Shown piece by piece: positions 1-12,720 of a stretch of DNA of 64,000 bases. The position numbers and the translations under genes are program-made. The notes beneath the pieces are model-generated. The model searched no databases, was not told where the DNA came from, and saw only the letters and a program-made list of their open reading frames with translations. Source of the stretch: Henckelia pumila (taxonomy: Eukaryota; Streptophyta; Magnoliopsida; Lamiales; Gesneriaceae); the NCBI RefSeq assembly GCF_033568475.1, contig NC_133120.1, positions 96,862,151 to 96,926,150 of the forward strand, written 5' to 3'. Positions within the stretch are counted from its first letter, which is position 1, and each line of letters starts with the position of its first letter.

Positions 1-1972
1 AAGGAGAATAATGTGGAAGGCAGTACAGATGAAAAGGATTTAGGAGCAACAGATTTCAGAAAATGTTGGAAGAAAAAGTCAATTTTTTTCAATCTTCCTT
101 ATTGGAAACACCTGCATGTTAGACATTGTCTCGATGTGATACATATCGAGAAGAATGTTTTTGAGTCCCTCATTAATACTTTGAAGAATGTTAAAGGAAA
201 AACTAAGGACAATGTGGCAGCTAGGTTGGACATGCTTCAAATGGGAGTTAGGCCTGAATTGAGACCTGAATTTGGAGAGAAAAAAACATATCTTCCTCCT
301 AGTGCATGCTCATTCACAAAAAAAGAGAAGTTACAAGTGTGCCAGTCGTTAATGGATATAAAAGTTCCAGAAGGTTACTCATTGAACATGAAGAATCTTG
401 TGTCCATGTCTGAGCTGAAGTTGTCTGGTTTGAAATCTCATGATTGTCATGTTCTAATGCAGCATTTCCTGCCAATACTCATACGTGATGCGCTGCCAAA
501 ACATGTTAGATACGCCATCATAAGATTTTGCTTCTTCTTCAAAGATATTTGTAGTAAGGTTATAGATGTAGCCAAGTTAGATAAGCTGCAATCTGACTTG
601 GTTGTTACGCTGTGCTTATTGGAGCAGTATTTTCCCCCTTCTTTCTTTGATGTTATGGTGCACTTAACAGTCCATCTTGTTCGAGAAGTCCGATTATGTG
701 GACCTGTTTGCTTCCGGTGGATGTATCCATTCGAAAGATGCATGAAAGTGTTTAAGAGTTATGTTGGCAGTCGAAAACATCCTGAAGGTTGCATTGTTCA
801 GAGATATTCAGCAGAAGAAGCAATTGAGTTTTGTTCTGAATACCTCAATGAAGTTGATCCTGTTGGGATCCCTCAATCAATCCGAGACCCCAATTCAAAC
901 GTTCCTGGCTTCTTAGCATGTAACACACCAATGACAGTGCGACAAAGTGATATGCTACAAGCACATTTGACAGTGCTGGAAAATACTGGAGAAGTATTTC
1001 CCTACATAATGTAAGTTATGGCATTAATACTTAGTTCTGCACTTCTTTGATCTGTCAATATCTGCTGTCTTTTAAAAATTAATGGAAAAATATTTCCACA
1101 GTGAACACAAGACCTTTCTGAAATCGATATTTCCGAAAAAAGAGAAAGATGAAAGATGGATACAAGATGCCCACAATAAGAGGTTCATTGACTGGTTTCG
1201 TGCAAAGGTTGGGTGGATGAATAAATATTTTTTGAAGCATTTTGCGGTAATTTGCATCTACTATTTTAATCACTCTTTCAAATTAAATAAATTACAGGTG
1301 GCTGCTGAAATAGACAGCCGCAATGGTGGAAATACATCGACATTGACATGGTTGGCTCATGGACCACGCTCCCAAGTCATCAAGTATAGTAGTTATGTGG
1401 TAAATAACAATTTATACCAGACAAAGGCGCGAGATGATGAGAGAGTTTGCCAAAACAGTGGGGTTTCTCTAGTTGCAAACACCATGCTTGTTAGTAGTGC
1501 CAAAGATAAAAATCCTTTGATGGCCGATGTGTCTTTCTATGGTGTGATTGAAGAAATATGGGAGTTGGACTATCATCAATTTCAAGTTCCACTTTTCAAG
1601 TGCGCTTGGGTTGCAAATGACAAAGGAGTAATAAACAACGACGAATGTGGCTTCACCTTGGTCAATTTGAACAAAAGAGGGCACAAGAATGATGAATTTG
1701 TCCTTACAAGTCAAGTCAATCAAGTTTTTTATATTGATGACCCAGCAAGAAAAGGATGGTCTATTGTGCTCTCAGTGCCAAATAGGTGTTACGAGGGGGA
1801 GGATGATTGTTCGACTAATATTCCCGAGACCCGACCAATTGACAATGTTGTTACTCATGAGATTCCCGTTCATGGAAGATACTTTAGAACAGAACATGAG
1901 GGTTTCTGGGAATCGAACAGAAAAAAAATGATGTTTTGCACTTTTATATCATTTTTTGTTATGTATGAGTGA
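1..1972 (+). CDS. TNP2-like CACTA transposase, C-terminal part (5' partial)
   Basis: This is the C-terminal part of the transposase that cuts and joins CACTA ends in the nucleus. The frame is open to base 1, so the N-terminus and most of the catalytic core are outside the window. Probable exons are 1-1010, 1102-1207 and 1298-1972; the second intron is a multiple of three with no stop, so it may be retained. The stretch LTVHLVREVRLCGPVCFRWM and the following YPFERCMK mark the DUF4218 region. FYGVIEEIWELDY followed by PLFKCAWV marks DUF4216. The stop at 1970-1972 assumes no further splice. The intron at 1011-1101 has a GTAAGT donor and a CACAG acceptor, and joins two well-conserved blocks in frame. 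No internal stop was seen. Confidence 0.85.
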
Positions 1973-2191
1973 AGACACTCTTTGTACTTCTAAAATTTAT
2001 GTTATGAACTTTTATTAGTTTTATTATTGTTATTATTTATTTTGATGTTATGAACTATCTTGTCCCTTCCTTACGTTTATGTATATGTTATTATGTTTTT
2101 GTTATTATTTATCATGCTTATTTTTATATTTATGTTATCATTATATGTTAATAGTGGTTTGAATATTCTTATGCAGTGGACAGCACATATA

Positions 2192-5100
2192 ATGAGTAAG
2201 AGAAGGCAGAAAAATAAAGATGCAGTTGAGGAGATGAATGGATTAAGTGTTGGTAAGACTAGTGAAGATGCAGAGCCACATGCACTTACTCATGGAGAAG
2301 AACATGTAGATGTGCAAAAGAACAAGCGAGGTCGTACGATGATGGCTAAGCGAACTGCAGCTGCAAGATGGGGAAAAAAAGCAAAGATTGACTATGATGA
2401 CTTGGGGCGGCCAACATACAACTCAAATGGGAGGGCACTTCAATCATACATTGGCTCCATTGCTAGATCAATGGTGCCAATCAATATAAAATTGTGGCCT
2501 GATGTTTCAGAAAACATAAAACAGAAGGTTTGGGAAGAGATATCGGTAAGTTTATCTTCCAAACATAATAAATATGAACATTAATTGGTTCAATATTGTA
2601 TTACTCTCTACATTGACAGCTTTCTATAAATATGAACATTAATTGGTTCAATATTGTATTACTCTCTACATTGACAGCTTTCTTGTCTATACACAGAAAT
2701 TTTCTTTATGGGATTGAATCCATTCGATTCAATAATTCAACTAACATATTCTGGTTTCAGAATGTCTTTGAAGTAGCGCCACAAAGCCAGTCAGCTGTGA
2801 TGAGTTCAGCAGCTCAAAAATGGAGAGATTTCAAAAACAAATTGACTAGTCGATATGTCTGGCCCAACAGAAATAATCCAGAAACGTTGATTTCTCCACC
2901 AAGTCAATATCAGCTACCAGTAGCAGATTGGAAGGCTTTTGTGGATGCACGACTAGATCCATCGTGGGAGGTATTTTAAGTTTTTCCAAGTATATTTTAA
3001 CAAATATTAATTTCCGTACTTAACTGAATTAAATTCTGATATAGATTACTCATGAAAAGCAAAAGGAACGGACCAAGCATTGTAAATATCACCATAGACT
3101 GTCTCGAAAAGGTTACATTGGATTGGAGGCTGAGCTGGTAAGCTTTTGATCATTCGTTTAACAATTTTTTTGTGTATAATACACTGTCTTCTTTTGTTGA
3201 ATTCACGTACTTGTAAGATTCTAAATTTTTGAATTGCAGAAGGAGAAAAATATAATTGCCAGAGATGAAGAAGTTGACAGATCAATTCTTTGGCGCAAAG
3301 CTCGTGAGGACAAAGCTGGAAAAATTATAAACACAGAGACATCAGAAATCGCTGCAAAAATTGTAAATTTTTAATTTTATCGATTTCCATAATGCCTTCA
3401 TATATATATATTTCTTGGATTAATTTGTTATGCTTATAAATGTAGGATGACTTGTTGGAAAAGAAGGAGAGTGGAGAGTTCAAAGTTTCTGGAATGAATG
3501 ATGTCCTAACCATTGCATTAGGCAGCCAGGAACATTATGGGAGGGTTCGAGGTGTCGGCGGATTTGTAACACCTCAAGTTTTCTTCAAAACTCCTAGAAA
3601 GAAAAGGGAATCAGTCCCTACAACTACGATGGAAATCTCCCAAAAACAGTTGGAAGAGACTAAACTTTTGAAGGAGGAGTTGGAGAAACTGAAGGCACAA
3701 CTTGCTGCTGTTATGCCAATCATCACCGATCGAGCTTCTGAGATGGTAGCATCAAACAAGTCATCTGAAATTCAGGGCCCAAATGCATCCAAAAATCTGA
3801 CCCCAAAGCTTTCTGATGATTTTGAAGGTTTTTATGAATGCGGCCCTCCAGACATGAAGGTTATTTATTACTCTAAGGCCTGCATAGCCAGCCTGTTTTA
3901 TTTCCCTTGGCTAAAATAATTGAAGTCAGTTTTTATAATAAGTGCATGCCATATATATCACTATATAAGGCCTGCATAGCCAGCCTGCATCATCCCTAAC
4001 TCCCTCAACCATAATCTGCATGTTGGCCATGGCTTACTTGGTAGCTGTTAGTGCAGTACCAGATTAATCAGTCGACCACTTGGTTGGCCAAAACCGTGGG
4101 TGTACCAAGTTTTTCGGTTATTGAATTATATATGTATATATGATAATTTATTGTTCTTGAAGGGGAAAAAATGCCACCTTGTCTTGAAAACACGTGGAGA
4201 TGTGGTGGCATATGGCACAATAATATCAAGTGGAGGTCCAAATGTTAAGATTCAAGATCTTCCACTTGGGGAAGAGAACTTCAAGTTGTTGATTGACGTT
4301 GTCCTAGATGAAGCAGCAGAGCTTTCAATCCCAATGAATTGTGGACCAATAGTCATGAAGGATTCACTTGGAGCCATCGTTGGTTGGCCAAAAGTGTTGG
4401 TAATTTTTCCAAGGACAAAGGTATTTTAAAAGCTTCAATTTTTTATATGTTTGTAATTGTCATATATGTTATTTGGATAATTTTTTACTTTATTCTAAAT
4501 TGTACGAATATTCTAAATTGTAGAAAGAGAAACCTCAACCATTTGCAATTATGGATGTTTCTGGACAGCGTCAAAAGTTCATGGAAATTGAAAGAAACTT
4601 ACCCATGGCTTGCAAGTATATCTACTCATATGTTGTTAGGTTGATGGGCGAAGATGACAGCATTCACATAGAGTTTGAGGAATCTATGTTTGGACGTTCT
4701 CAAAGCCTACGGTTGATTAGAGAAGATATCGTTCCATTTATGGAGATGAGGGAGATAGGTGCGAGACAGATTTTGGTTTACATGGGGTATGTTGTGTTGC
4801 ACTTAATTTTTTTGTTTGCATATTTAATATTTTGTTTGGTTTGTGTCCATTCTATGATAAATTTTTCACCTATGTATGTAATATTGAGTGCAGTCACCTA
4901 TACAAATATTTGAAGGAACAAGACCGAACAGATTGCATTTCATTTGTGGATCCTGGCCACTTACCTACATGCCCACTTGACAGCGATGGCAGCCACTTGT
5001 CACAACATATCGCTAACCAGTTGGAAGCGGTTTGTAGAGACAGCGTATGCCTCATCCCATACAACACTGGGTATGATTTTAGTTCTTTATAAATATATAA

Positions 5101-6822
5101 TGGATACTAGTCAATTATTTTATGTTGTTTCTAAACTTGCAACTTATTCTTTCAACTTTACATTGTTTTAGGTACCATTGGATCTTGACCATCGTCAATG
5201 TAGCTGAAAATATGATATATTTGTTGGACTCTTCTACAAACAGATGCCGAGACGATGCATGGAAAAAGATAGTGATGAAGTATGTAGTATATTATATATG
5301 CAGTCACTCATACAAATGAAAAAAAAATAACTTGTTACTTTTTAAATGTAGTGGGGTCAAGCTGTACAATGCATCGAGGGGTATTCCTAAATGGCCAAGT
5401 TTTAAACAACTGACGGTATGTGGTGTGATTACGTATGAATGACATTAATTGATAGGGAAATATTATTTGGATTGTGATTGATGCAATTGAGTTTCAATAT
5501 TATTATAGGGAAATCTGAAACAAAGTGGTGGCGTTGAATGTGGATATTATGTGATGAGGTATATGAAGGAAATAGTTGAATGTGAAGTTCTACGGGTGGA
5601 AACGATGGTGAGTTTCAAATTTTAATTTATGCTCTGATTTATTTAAAAAGGAATCACATGTTCTTCTGTTAGTGCTTCTGTTAGTGATGGTTTTTCAGCA
5701 CTAAAACTTCTGTTAGTGATGACTTTTATTACCATGGCAAAAGGAATCACATGTGCTTCTGTTAGTGATGGTTTTTCTCAGCACTATAACTTCTGTTAGT
5801 GATGGTTTCAGCACTATAGCTTCTGAATCACATGTGCTAAAGGATCGAGCAGTAGTTTGCTGTGTCTCAAGCCCTCCCTTGCCTGGTTTCTTGAGCCTAG
5901 GATTCAATGCACTTGCATGCTTTTACTTGCTATGAGAATAAATTAGGATTGTGTGTGGGTTTTAGCTAGTTTCTCATGAACTGAAGAATTAACTGCTACA
6001 TGGTTTCAATGCTTGAGAATCCTTGGCTATGACGAGGTTCTTATTTTTCATTTTTTAGTTTATATATTGTATGTAAGTTTTGCATTTGAAATTTTTTGCA
6101 ATTTAAATTGTCAGTTGATTTTAATGTAATAGACTCATATATCATGTCCATTACTGAACTTCTTATGTTATCTTAATGGACACCCCCTGTTTGGTATTTG
6201 ACAGCTAGAAACGCCTTGTTTATTGGTTTTCTTGATTGGGTTGAGATTTCACATAATGTAAGCACAGAGTACTTAGATATGCTATTGGAGAGGATGTTAT
6301 CAAAATGGAAAGCCAATTTTGTTGTTCAATGGACATATGAAGCTGTATAAATTCATTTTTTATACTTGGGATTGTTCATATAACTGAAGGGATGATATAT
6401 GCGTGGTGGTTTGTGTACACTTTTGCTGCTTGTTTTGATATTGGAGTTTATGATTACTTGTACACTTGCCATTGTTAATCTTGAGCATTTTAAATAACAC
6501 AATCTGCTAAGAATCGATCTTGGCAGCAAATATATTTTAAATTGTCAGCATGCTAACACAATCTGCTATGAATTTGTTTATGTTTTGAAACCCATAACAA
6601 TTAAGCTGATCATACATGTCAGCATGCATAGCAAATAGGTTGCTTATTCTTTTTTGGATTTCAGTTTGCAACTAGTTGCCTTGTTGGTTTACCGTCACAT
6701 TCCTATCTTTTTTTGAATTTCAGTTTGCAGGATGCGTCAAGAATAAGACGTACAGTCAAGAACAATTTGATGAAGTTAGAAGTGAATGGAGTGAATTTGT
6801 CTACTCACATGTAGGTGGTTGA
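2192..6822 (+). CDS. CACTA second gene: Transposase_24-like region plus Ulp1 (C48) cysteine protease
   Basis: This looks like one spliced gene. Inferred exons are 2192-2545, 2761-2970, 3045-3137, 3240-3362, 3446-3859, 4163-4420, 4524-4786, 4894-5070, 5172-5279, 5352-5415, 5509-5607 and 6724-6822, nearly all with GT..AG ends and matching phase. The N-terminus is basic (MSKRRQKNK). The middle has a plant transposase family region (AAQKWRDFKNKLTSRYVWP), a coiled coil near 3640-3710 and a DUF8039-like block (GGPNVKIQDLPLGEENF). The C-terminus is an Ulp1/SENP-type protease: His in YHWILTIV, Asp in LLDSS and Cys in GGVECGYYVM. Such proteases remove SUMO in known families; their role in transposons is unclear. 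The start codon and the long last intron are the least certain points. Confidence 0.75.
2567..2682 (+). repeat. 58-bp tandem duplication inside an intron
   Basis: Two adjacent copies with a 58-bp period lie in the first intron of the second CACTA gene. Each holds a candidate 3' splice signal (ATTGACAG). The copies appear identical, so the duplication is recent. The acceptor chosen here, at 2760, lies downstream of both. Confidence 0.8.
5608..6723 (+). other. Long last intron of the CACTA second gene, with a short dispersed repeat
   Basis: The 1.1-kb gap between the protease exon and the short terminal exon starts with GTGAGT and ends in TTTCAG. Between 5663 and 5806 the motif CTTCTGTTAGTGATGG or a close variant occurs five times. 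The open frames here are short and do not resemble a protein, so I see no gene. It could instead be 3' flanking sequence if the gene ends after the protease exon. Confidence 0.5.
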
Positions 6823-7840
6823 ATATGTTATTTCAAATTGGGATAATACTTTGTTTTGAGCAAATACATGTGGATGTGTACATGTTTAGGTGGTTCAATA
6901 TGTCATTTGAAATGGGATAATACTTCTTTTTGAGGAAATACGTGTGGATGTGTACACGTATAGTTTTGATAAAATATGTGTGGATATGTGCATATAATTT
7001 CGGGTTATTTCGTTGGATAGAGTACTTGTTGATTTATGTATGTGTCATTTTGGGATGAATTTATTAATTATTAGTATATTTTTAAGTTGAATCTGTGTAT
7101 TTATGGCATTATTGTATCTAAATATTAATTTATAAAATGTGTTCTATTGCTTCGGCAATTTTAGAATAAACGAAGTAAATAATTATCTACTACTTCGTAT
7201 TTTAATAAAAATACTGAGGTAAAACATATTCTATTACTTCAGCAATTTCATTAATAGACGAAGTATAAGAAAGCATTTTACTACGGTAATATATGAAATT
7301 AACGAAGTAAAAGATATTATATCACTTCGTCTGATAACAAAATTGATGAAGTAAAAGCTTCAGTAATTCATTAATAAGTGACGTAAAAGATTGACTTTTA
7401 CTTCGGTAATAAATGAAATTATAGAAGTAAAATATAATATTTAACTTCGTATAAAAATCGAAGTATAATAATAGTTTTTACTTCATTAAAATCATTAAAT
7501 ACCGAAGTATAAGAATAGTTTTTACTTCATTAAACTCATTAACTACCGAAGTATAATCATAGCTTTTACTTCATTAAACTCATTAAATACCGAAGTATAA
7601 GAATATTTTTGACTTCGTCAATTATGAAATGAGCGAAGTAAAATATATGTTTTTACTTCGGCATTGGTCCTATTTTGCCTCCAAAAAATTACCTAAGACT
7701 TCGGTAATTTCTCATATAAGACTTCGGCAATTCAACGAAGTAAAAACATACCCTATTACTTCACGTGACACTACTTCGGTAAATAAAGGTCCTACGACTT
7801 CGGTTATTAACCGAAGTCTTAAGCCATTTTTCTACTAGTG
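6823..7840 (+). repeat. CACTA subterminal repeat region and terminal inverted repeat
   Basis: Roughly from 7140 on, ACTTCGG, CGAAGTA and their complements recur every 20-40 bases in both orientations. The region closes with a hairpin at 7796-7818 (10-bp stem GACTTCGGTT, 3-nt loop) directly before the terminal repeat. In studied CACTA elements such arrays bind the transposition proteins and make the ends cleavable. Bases 6823-7139 are AT-rich with no gene. Confidence 0.88.
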
Positions 7841-10463
7841 TTGCTTTTACGCAGTAACTGTGGGGCTTCAACAACAACTTCTTGTTCATGTTCTTGTTCT
7901 TCTTCTTCATAAACATTTGTTCCAATGTTGGAACCCACATTCAAATCAAGATTTGGAGGGACCTGGCCATACGATGTATCCATTGATTGTAGATGAGAAT
8001 ATGACATATATGGGACTGGTGATATGTTATGAGTTGGACGAATTTCCATATTCTGAGAGTGATGTCCGCCAAATAAGAGTCCCGTGAAAAAATGTTCATA
8101 AGGTTGTTGTGGGGTTTGAAATTCATGTTGCATGTGTGAAGTACCTAACACGGGTGATACATTAAAACCAGTGCTTTGTGGCCATTCAGCATACGTGGAC
8201 GTCGGAACATAAGAGTCATGTTGAAATTGAAATTCACGCTCTCTATGCGAAGGACCTTCTCCTAAAGGTAAATAAAAATTTGGTGATGAATAATAATACG
8301 ATGTTGAATAAAAACATGTATCATATTATATGTGAATAAAAACATGTACCACATGAAGTTTGAGGCAAAGTAGACGACATGGTCAATGGTGTAGTCGTAG
8401 TTCGTGGCCATTCAGGAGTCTGAAATGATTGTACATCATCTTCATCTTCATTTCTCTGGTGTCGTTGTCTATTTGTAGTCATTTCACGATGATGATGTTG
8501 CTCTGGTGTTCTGATGGCCATTTCATATAGAAATTCACCAGTTTGGATTGTATTTTTAATAGCTTCGGTAAGTGCTTCATGCGGTTGATCATCAATTGAA
8601 AGACCTCTAATAAATTCCTTAAAATAAATGCGTTGTCTCTCTAAAAATAAACATTATTAATTATTAGTAATTTATCAAATATTTGAACCACAAATTATAA
8701 TAATATAATGTAATATGCTTGAAATAAATGGTTTAAAGTCCACTTACCACAACACGATTGAAATAAGCATTGCCGGGCTGATAATCATAATCCATATGTG
8801 AAGGCTCTATTGGAGATATGAAACGACGAGTTATGGAATCATACCATGTCTCGTAATCATACCTCATTATGAAATCTTCAATCAATTCACTTTCAGTAAT
8901 CAAATTACGTCGATTTTCCCACGCATCCACCATTTGTATATGATGTTTAGCCCAGTCGAAATTTTTGCGCCCTCGCCGTGAGCATTCATGTAACTTATCT
9001 CCATCAAGTGCTGATGTTGGAATGTTTTGTGACATTCCAAATTGGCGAAGAACTCGATTAGGGCGATGCATCTCTACAATATGAAAACATATAAGTGGGC
9101 ACACTGATCGCCAAAGAGTGGGATTTCTACATTCCACAGGTAATGACAAAACATCCATTGCTTCGAGTTCATATACAAGCCATTTAAACTGTAATGAATG
9201 AGGAAAATAAATAAGATACAAAAGTGAAACATCTCCTTATTTTCAAATTTTTTATTTTATATTATATCAATACCTGAACGTCACTCATCTTTTCAAGTAC
9301 ATCACGAATTATTCGCACAGAATGTGTAGGTATATGTGTCCATGAGAATACATGTTTCCATCTGCATGTACGTTAAATTCGTAAGATTCGTAAGGAAAAA
9401 CAAATGAAGATGAATTTAATAATTTTATATTATAATGCAATTATTACCTTGCTCCATACGGTGGAATTGAGAGAATATTATCACCATCTATTGGATTTTC
9501 AGGTGGTGCAATTAAGTTGTAGCCCAAACGGTCCGGACACAGAGGAGTCATTCTAGACCACGCCCAAATCTATGAAAACAATTTAATTCAGTATACATAA
9601 TTAATGTGTGCAACAAAAAATATTGATACATACACATAATAGCTCGTAATAAAAATACCTGTAAAATGTATAAAGGACCTGCTATCTCTTATTTTCCAAC
9701 TGTAGAAGCAGCACACAACTCGTGATAAAGATATGCTAATACAGCGCTTGCCCAACTATAACTACGGACCCTCTGAATATCTTGCAAAAAATGTAAGTAC
9801 ATCAATTTGACAGCACAACCTTCAGAATCAGGTAGCATGCAACCACCAATAATCATCAACGCAATACATCGAGAATATTGTGCCACTTGTATGTCTGTAC
9901 TATTGTCGTCAATCACCGTTTGCGTGAAATGCAAGTGCAAAGCTGTCATCTTTAAACTATTGGCCCTAAAGTCTGTCTCAAGTGGTACAAAACCTAACCA
10001 ATCAAAACAATATCTCTGGCATGTCAAGTGGTACAAAACCTAACCAATCAAAACAATATCTCTGCCATGCCAGTAACTTCAATGATACATAAGTACCGAT
10101 AATAGGTTCACCGTCCACATTAAGTCCCCATATCAACGCAACATCTTGCAACGTGATTGTTGCCTCATCAACACGAAGATGAAAAGTATGAGTTTTTCGT
10201 CTCCATCTTTCCACCAGAGCAGTTATCAAATGATTATCATAAATATAATCACCACAACATAGTATGCCGTAAAATCCCATTGCATGCAGACATGACCGAA
10301 CACGATTGTGTAATATACCACTATTCCACAATGCCCATATTAAATTATCTGATCGACGCACTCTTAGAGTGTTATCCAAATTATCAGGTGTAATCAGACT
10401 AGATATATGTGTTTGTTGCTGATAAAGAACACTAGGATCTGTAGGTCCGGCCTGTAATGCCAT
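7841..10463 (-). pseudogene. Plant mobile domain (PMD, MAIN-like) gene, disrupted
   Basis: Six exons can be traced on the minus strand: 10463-9659, 9569-9448, 9361-9274, 9188-8748, 8640-8350 and 8261-7841, with canonical splice signals. The protein starts MALQAGPTDPSVLYQQQTHI and contains the PMD signature (VALIWGLNVDGEPIIG). The C-terminal part is acidic and glutamine-rich. PMD proteins include the nuclear silencing and development factors MAIN and MAIL1, and many are carried by transposons. Three lesions break this copy. A 46-bp tandem duplication (9978-10069) shifts the frame, a stop codon lies in exon 1 near 9689, and the CACTA insertion at 7840/7841 removes the end of the last exon. The transposon's terminal repeat supplies a new stop at 7819. 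Confidence 0.85.
9978..10069 (-). repeat. 46-bp tandem duplication in PMD exon 1
   Basis: Bases 9978-10023 recur almost exactly as 10024-10069. The unit is not a multiple of three and repeats codons for RYCFDWLGFVPL, so the second pass is out of frame and reaches a stop. Confidence 0.88.
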
Positions 10464-10900
10464 CCTATTATAAATGAAAATAATTAATTTATTATAATGA
10501 AACTAGTAATTGATTAAAGACAAATAATAATAATAATAATAATAATAATAATTTAACGATGATTATGAAAAAATAACAAATAATATAACAATTAATTTTA
10601 ATTATAATCATACACTAAAAATAAAAATATATATAATAACACGAGTATTGACAATATAAATTTTATTTTTATAATGAAATAAATACGTACCTCAATCAAA
10701 AATTTGAAACTTAAGTTTATCTGCATTATAAACATCGATAAAAACAAGTATTGAGAATATAAATTTAATTTAACTTAACAGAATTTTGTCCTTACCTTCT
10801 TCAAAATTAAAAAAATAATTTTTATTTTTTTTTCAAATCATACAAAACAAATAAATTAGTAATTGAGTAAATTTTTTTCATGAACATGAAACCACCACTA

Positions 10901-10952
<52 letters not shown>

Positions 10953-11391
10953 GACTGTAATCTCGTTAATCATTTATTTATTTAATAACAATAATATATT
11001 GAACATTAATATAATGGATTCGCTTATTTCTTTATCTAATAATAATAACGACAAAGAAATATATATAATAAAAAAATAAATTTGACACTAAATAAAATAA
11101 TAATAATTTATTAATTATGATTATAATGGTAGTAATAATTTTCTTACTATTTTAATAAAAAAATTATTTAATTAAAATTAGTCTTATTAACTAGATTATT
11201 TGTGATGACGAAATATTAAGAATCATAATAATATAATATACTAATTCGAAAAATAAGAATAATTATATAATGAAATGATAATAATAATTTTCTTAGTTTT
11301 CGGAACAAATTTATATGTTTAATACTTATCACATTTATTAGATTATTTGTTCCTTGTAGAAAATAAAAATAATAATAATAATAATAATAAT
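10464..11391. other. AT-rich intergenic DNA with AAT and AT microsatellites
   Basis: No gene is visible. An AAT run lies at about 10523-10552 and an AT dinucleotide run at about 10905-10950. A second AAT run, about 11367-11391, ends at the Sirevirus insertion point and resumes on its far side at 22643. The PMD gene promoter should lie here, but no convincing TATA box can be picked out of the AT-rich background. Confidence 0.7.
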
Positions 11392-12720
11392 TGTTGGGAT
11401 CGGTTCAGAGGGTAGAGGGGGGGGGTGAATACACTCTGAAACTTTTCTTCTACTTCTTTAGAATGATCAAGTGAGGTTTAGTTCACTTAATCAGTTTTCT
11501 CAACTTCTAAAACGTTTTGAACAACTTAAATAGTGCGGAAATAGTTCAGAGGTTTTAGTGATGCAAAGTTTATAATGCAATGTATGAGCAGGATGTGAGA
11601 TAAGTTGCAGTAAATGCTAAAGCACGATTTTATGGAAGTTCGAAGGCTTAATCCTTCTACGTCTCCCCTTCTTCCACTTAGGAAGGAATTCACTAGAAGA
11701 CTTTGGTTATTACAACGTCTTGTAATACACCCACTTCAGACTTAGGACTTATCCAATGCCTAATCCGAAACTCCTAGATTTACACAGATAAGATTCTCAG
11801 TTCTTATCAGACTGGTGGAAGCTTTCAGAGCAGCTTCAAGTCTCTTCAACACTGAGTATAGTTGAGTTGAGCTTCTCAGACTGCAGAGCGGTCGAGAGGC
11901 TTGAAAACCCTAGGATGATCCTTGACGATCAGATATGTGAACTGTAGGCGAGGGTTTATTTGAGCAGCAGATGAATGATCTTGTAAGTGTGCTCAAGTGT
12001 ATCAGATGAGGACTTCTGATATTAGTCAAGTGATTGAAATTTTTCTGAGTTGCTTGTCTCTCTTCGTTGTCTCGTCTCACTTCTTGTTGTTGTTTGAGCA
12101 ATCTTCCCTTTATATAGGTCAATCATCAACGTCTTTATTTTGAACGTTCTGATGCTGCATTGAATGCACATTTAATGCTCATAAATGCATTGATGATTCT
12201 GCATGAGGATCGTACACTGCAGACAACTTCTAGGATCCAAAACTGGAATAAACGGTCGAATGCTTTATCTGCAGTCATTCTGTGTTTTTGCCATTTTGGT
12301 ACAACCTGTTGTCTTGATTTGCAGGAGTCAACAAATCTTCTGAAACGCCGGTTCTGCTTTTAATAAAAGATCCTGCAAAGAACATCTTGTCACAGGTACT
12401 TGTCTCGAGATATCTAGATAGGCAGTTGGCATTCTACCGGTAGAGATATTTGTCCTCTGCTGGTTTGAATAACCAGTCGATAAGCTTGTGACTTCAACCG
12501 GTCGAGAGATAAAGGCGGTTGACAAGCTTCCGGTAGATAGATTTATCCTCTGCTGGTTTTGATAGCCAGTTGATAGGCTTGTGACTTCAGCCGGTCGAGA
12601 GCAAAGGCGGTTGACAAGCTTTCGGTAGAAGTTGTAGTAGGTTCCTGAAATACAATGGTTGGCAGCACATTCCTATACAATGAGTTGTTGTTTGTTATCA
12701 CCAAAATATCGGATTCAACA
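11392..12720 (-). repeat. Sirevirus 3' LTR
   Basis: This 1329-bp repeat begins TGTTGGGATC and ends GGATTCAACA in plus-strand reading. It matches 21315-22642 along its length with a constant offset; the only difference noticed is nine versus eight G in the run near 11417. It holds four copies of the heptamer CGGTCGA. Confidence 0.95.
12437..12621. repeat. Two 93-bp tandem units inside the Sirevirus LTR
   Basis: Unit 1 is 12437-12529 and unit 2 is 12530-12621. Both carry CTCTGCTGGTTT, ACCGGTCGAGAG or GCCGGTCGAGAG, and GGCGGTTGACAAGCTT. The same pair lies in the other LTR at about 22359-22543. Such repeats in the U3 side of an LTR often act as enhancer units; that role is inferred here. Confidence 0.8.

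Larger units (their letters stand above)
1..7840 (+). mobile_element. CACTA (En/Spm) DNA transposon, 3' part
   Basis: The region carries a TNP2-type transposase, a second gene typical of plant CACTA elements, and a right terminus whose minus-strand reading starts CACTAGTAGAAAAATGGCTT, the hallmark inverted terminus of the superfamily. The terminal repeat ends exactly at 7840, and PMD gene sequence starts at 7841. Upstream of the terminus, about 7140-7818, is a dense subterminal array of ACTTCGG/CCGAAGT motifs, as expected for transposase binding sites. The left terminus lies outside the window, so the 3-bp target duplication cannot be confirmed. Coding exons look largely intact, so the element may be young, but this rests on reading only. 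Confidence 0.93.

Noticed and set aside
7140-7840. Regular short repeats as a CRISPR array
   Set aside because: The motifs are 7 bp, in both orientations and unevenly spaced in plant DNA; they are CACTA subterminal repeats.
11910-12363. Short ORFs present in both Sirevirus LTRs (also 21832-22285)
   Set aside because: They are identical only because the LTRs are; no domain or start context supports translation.
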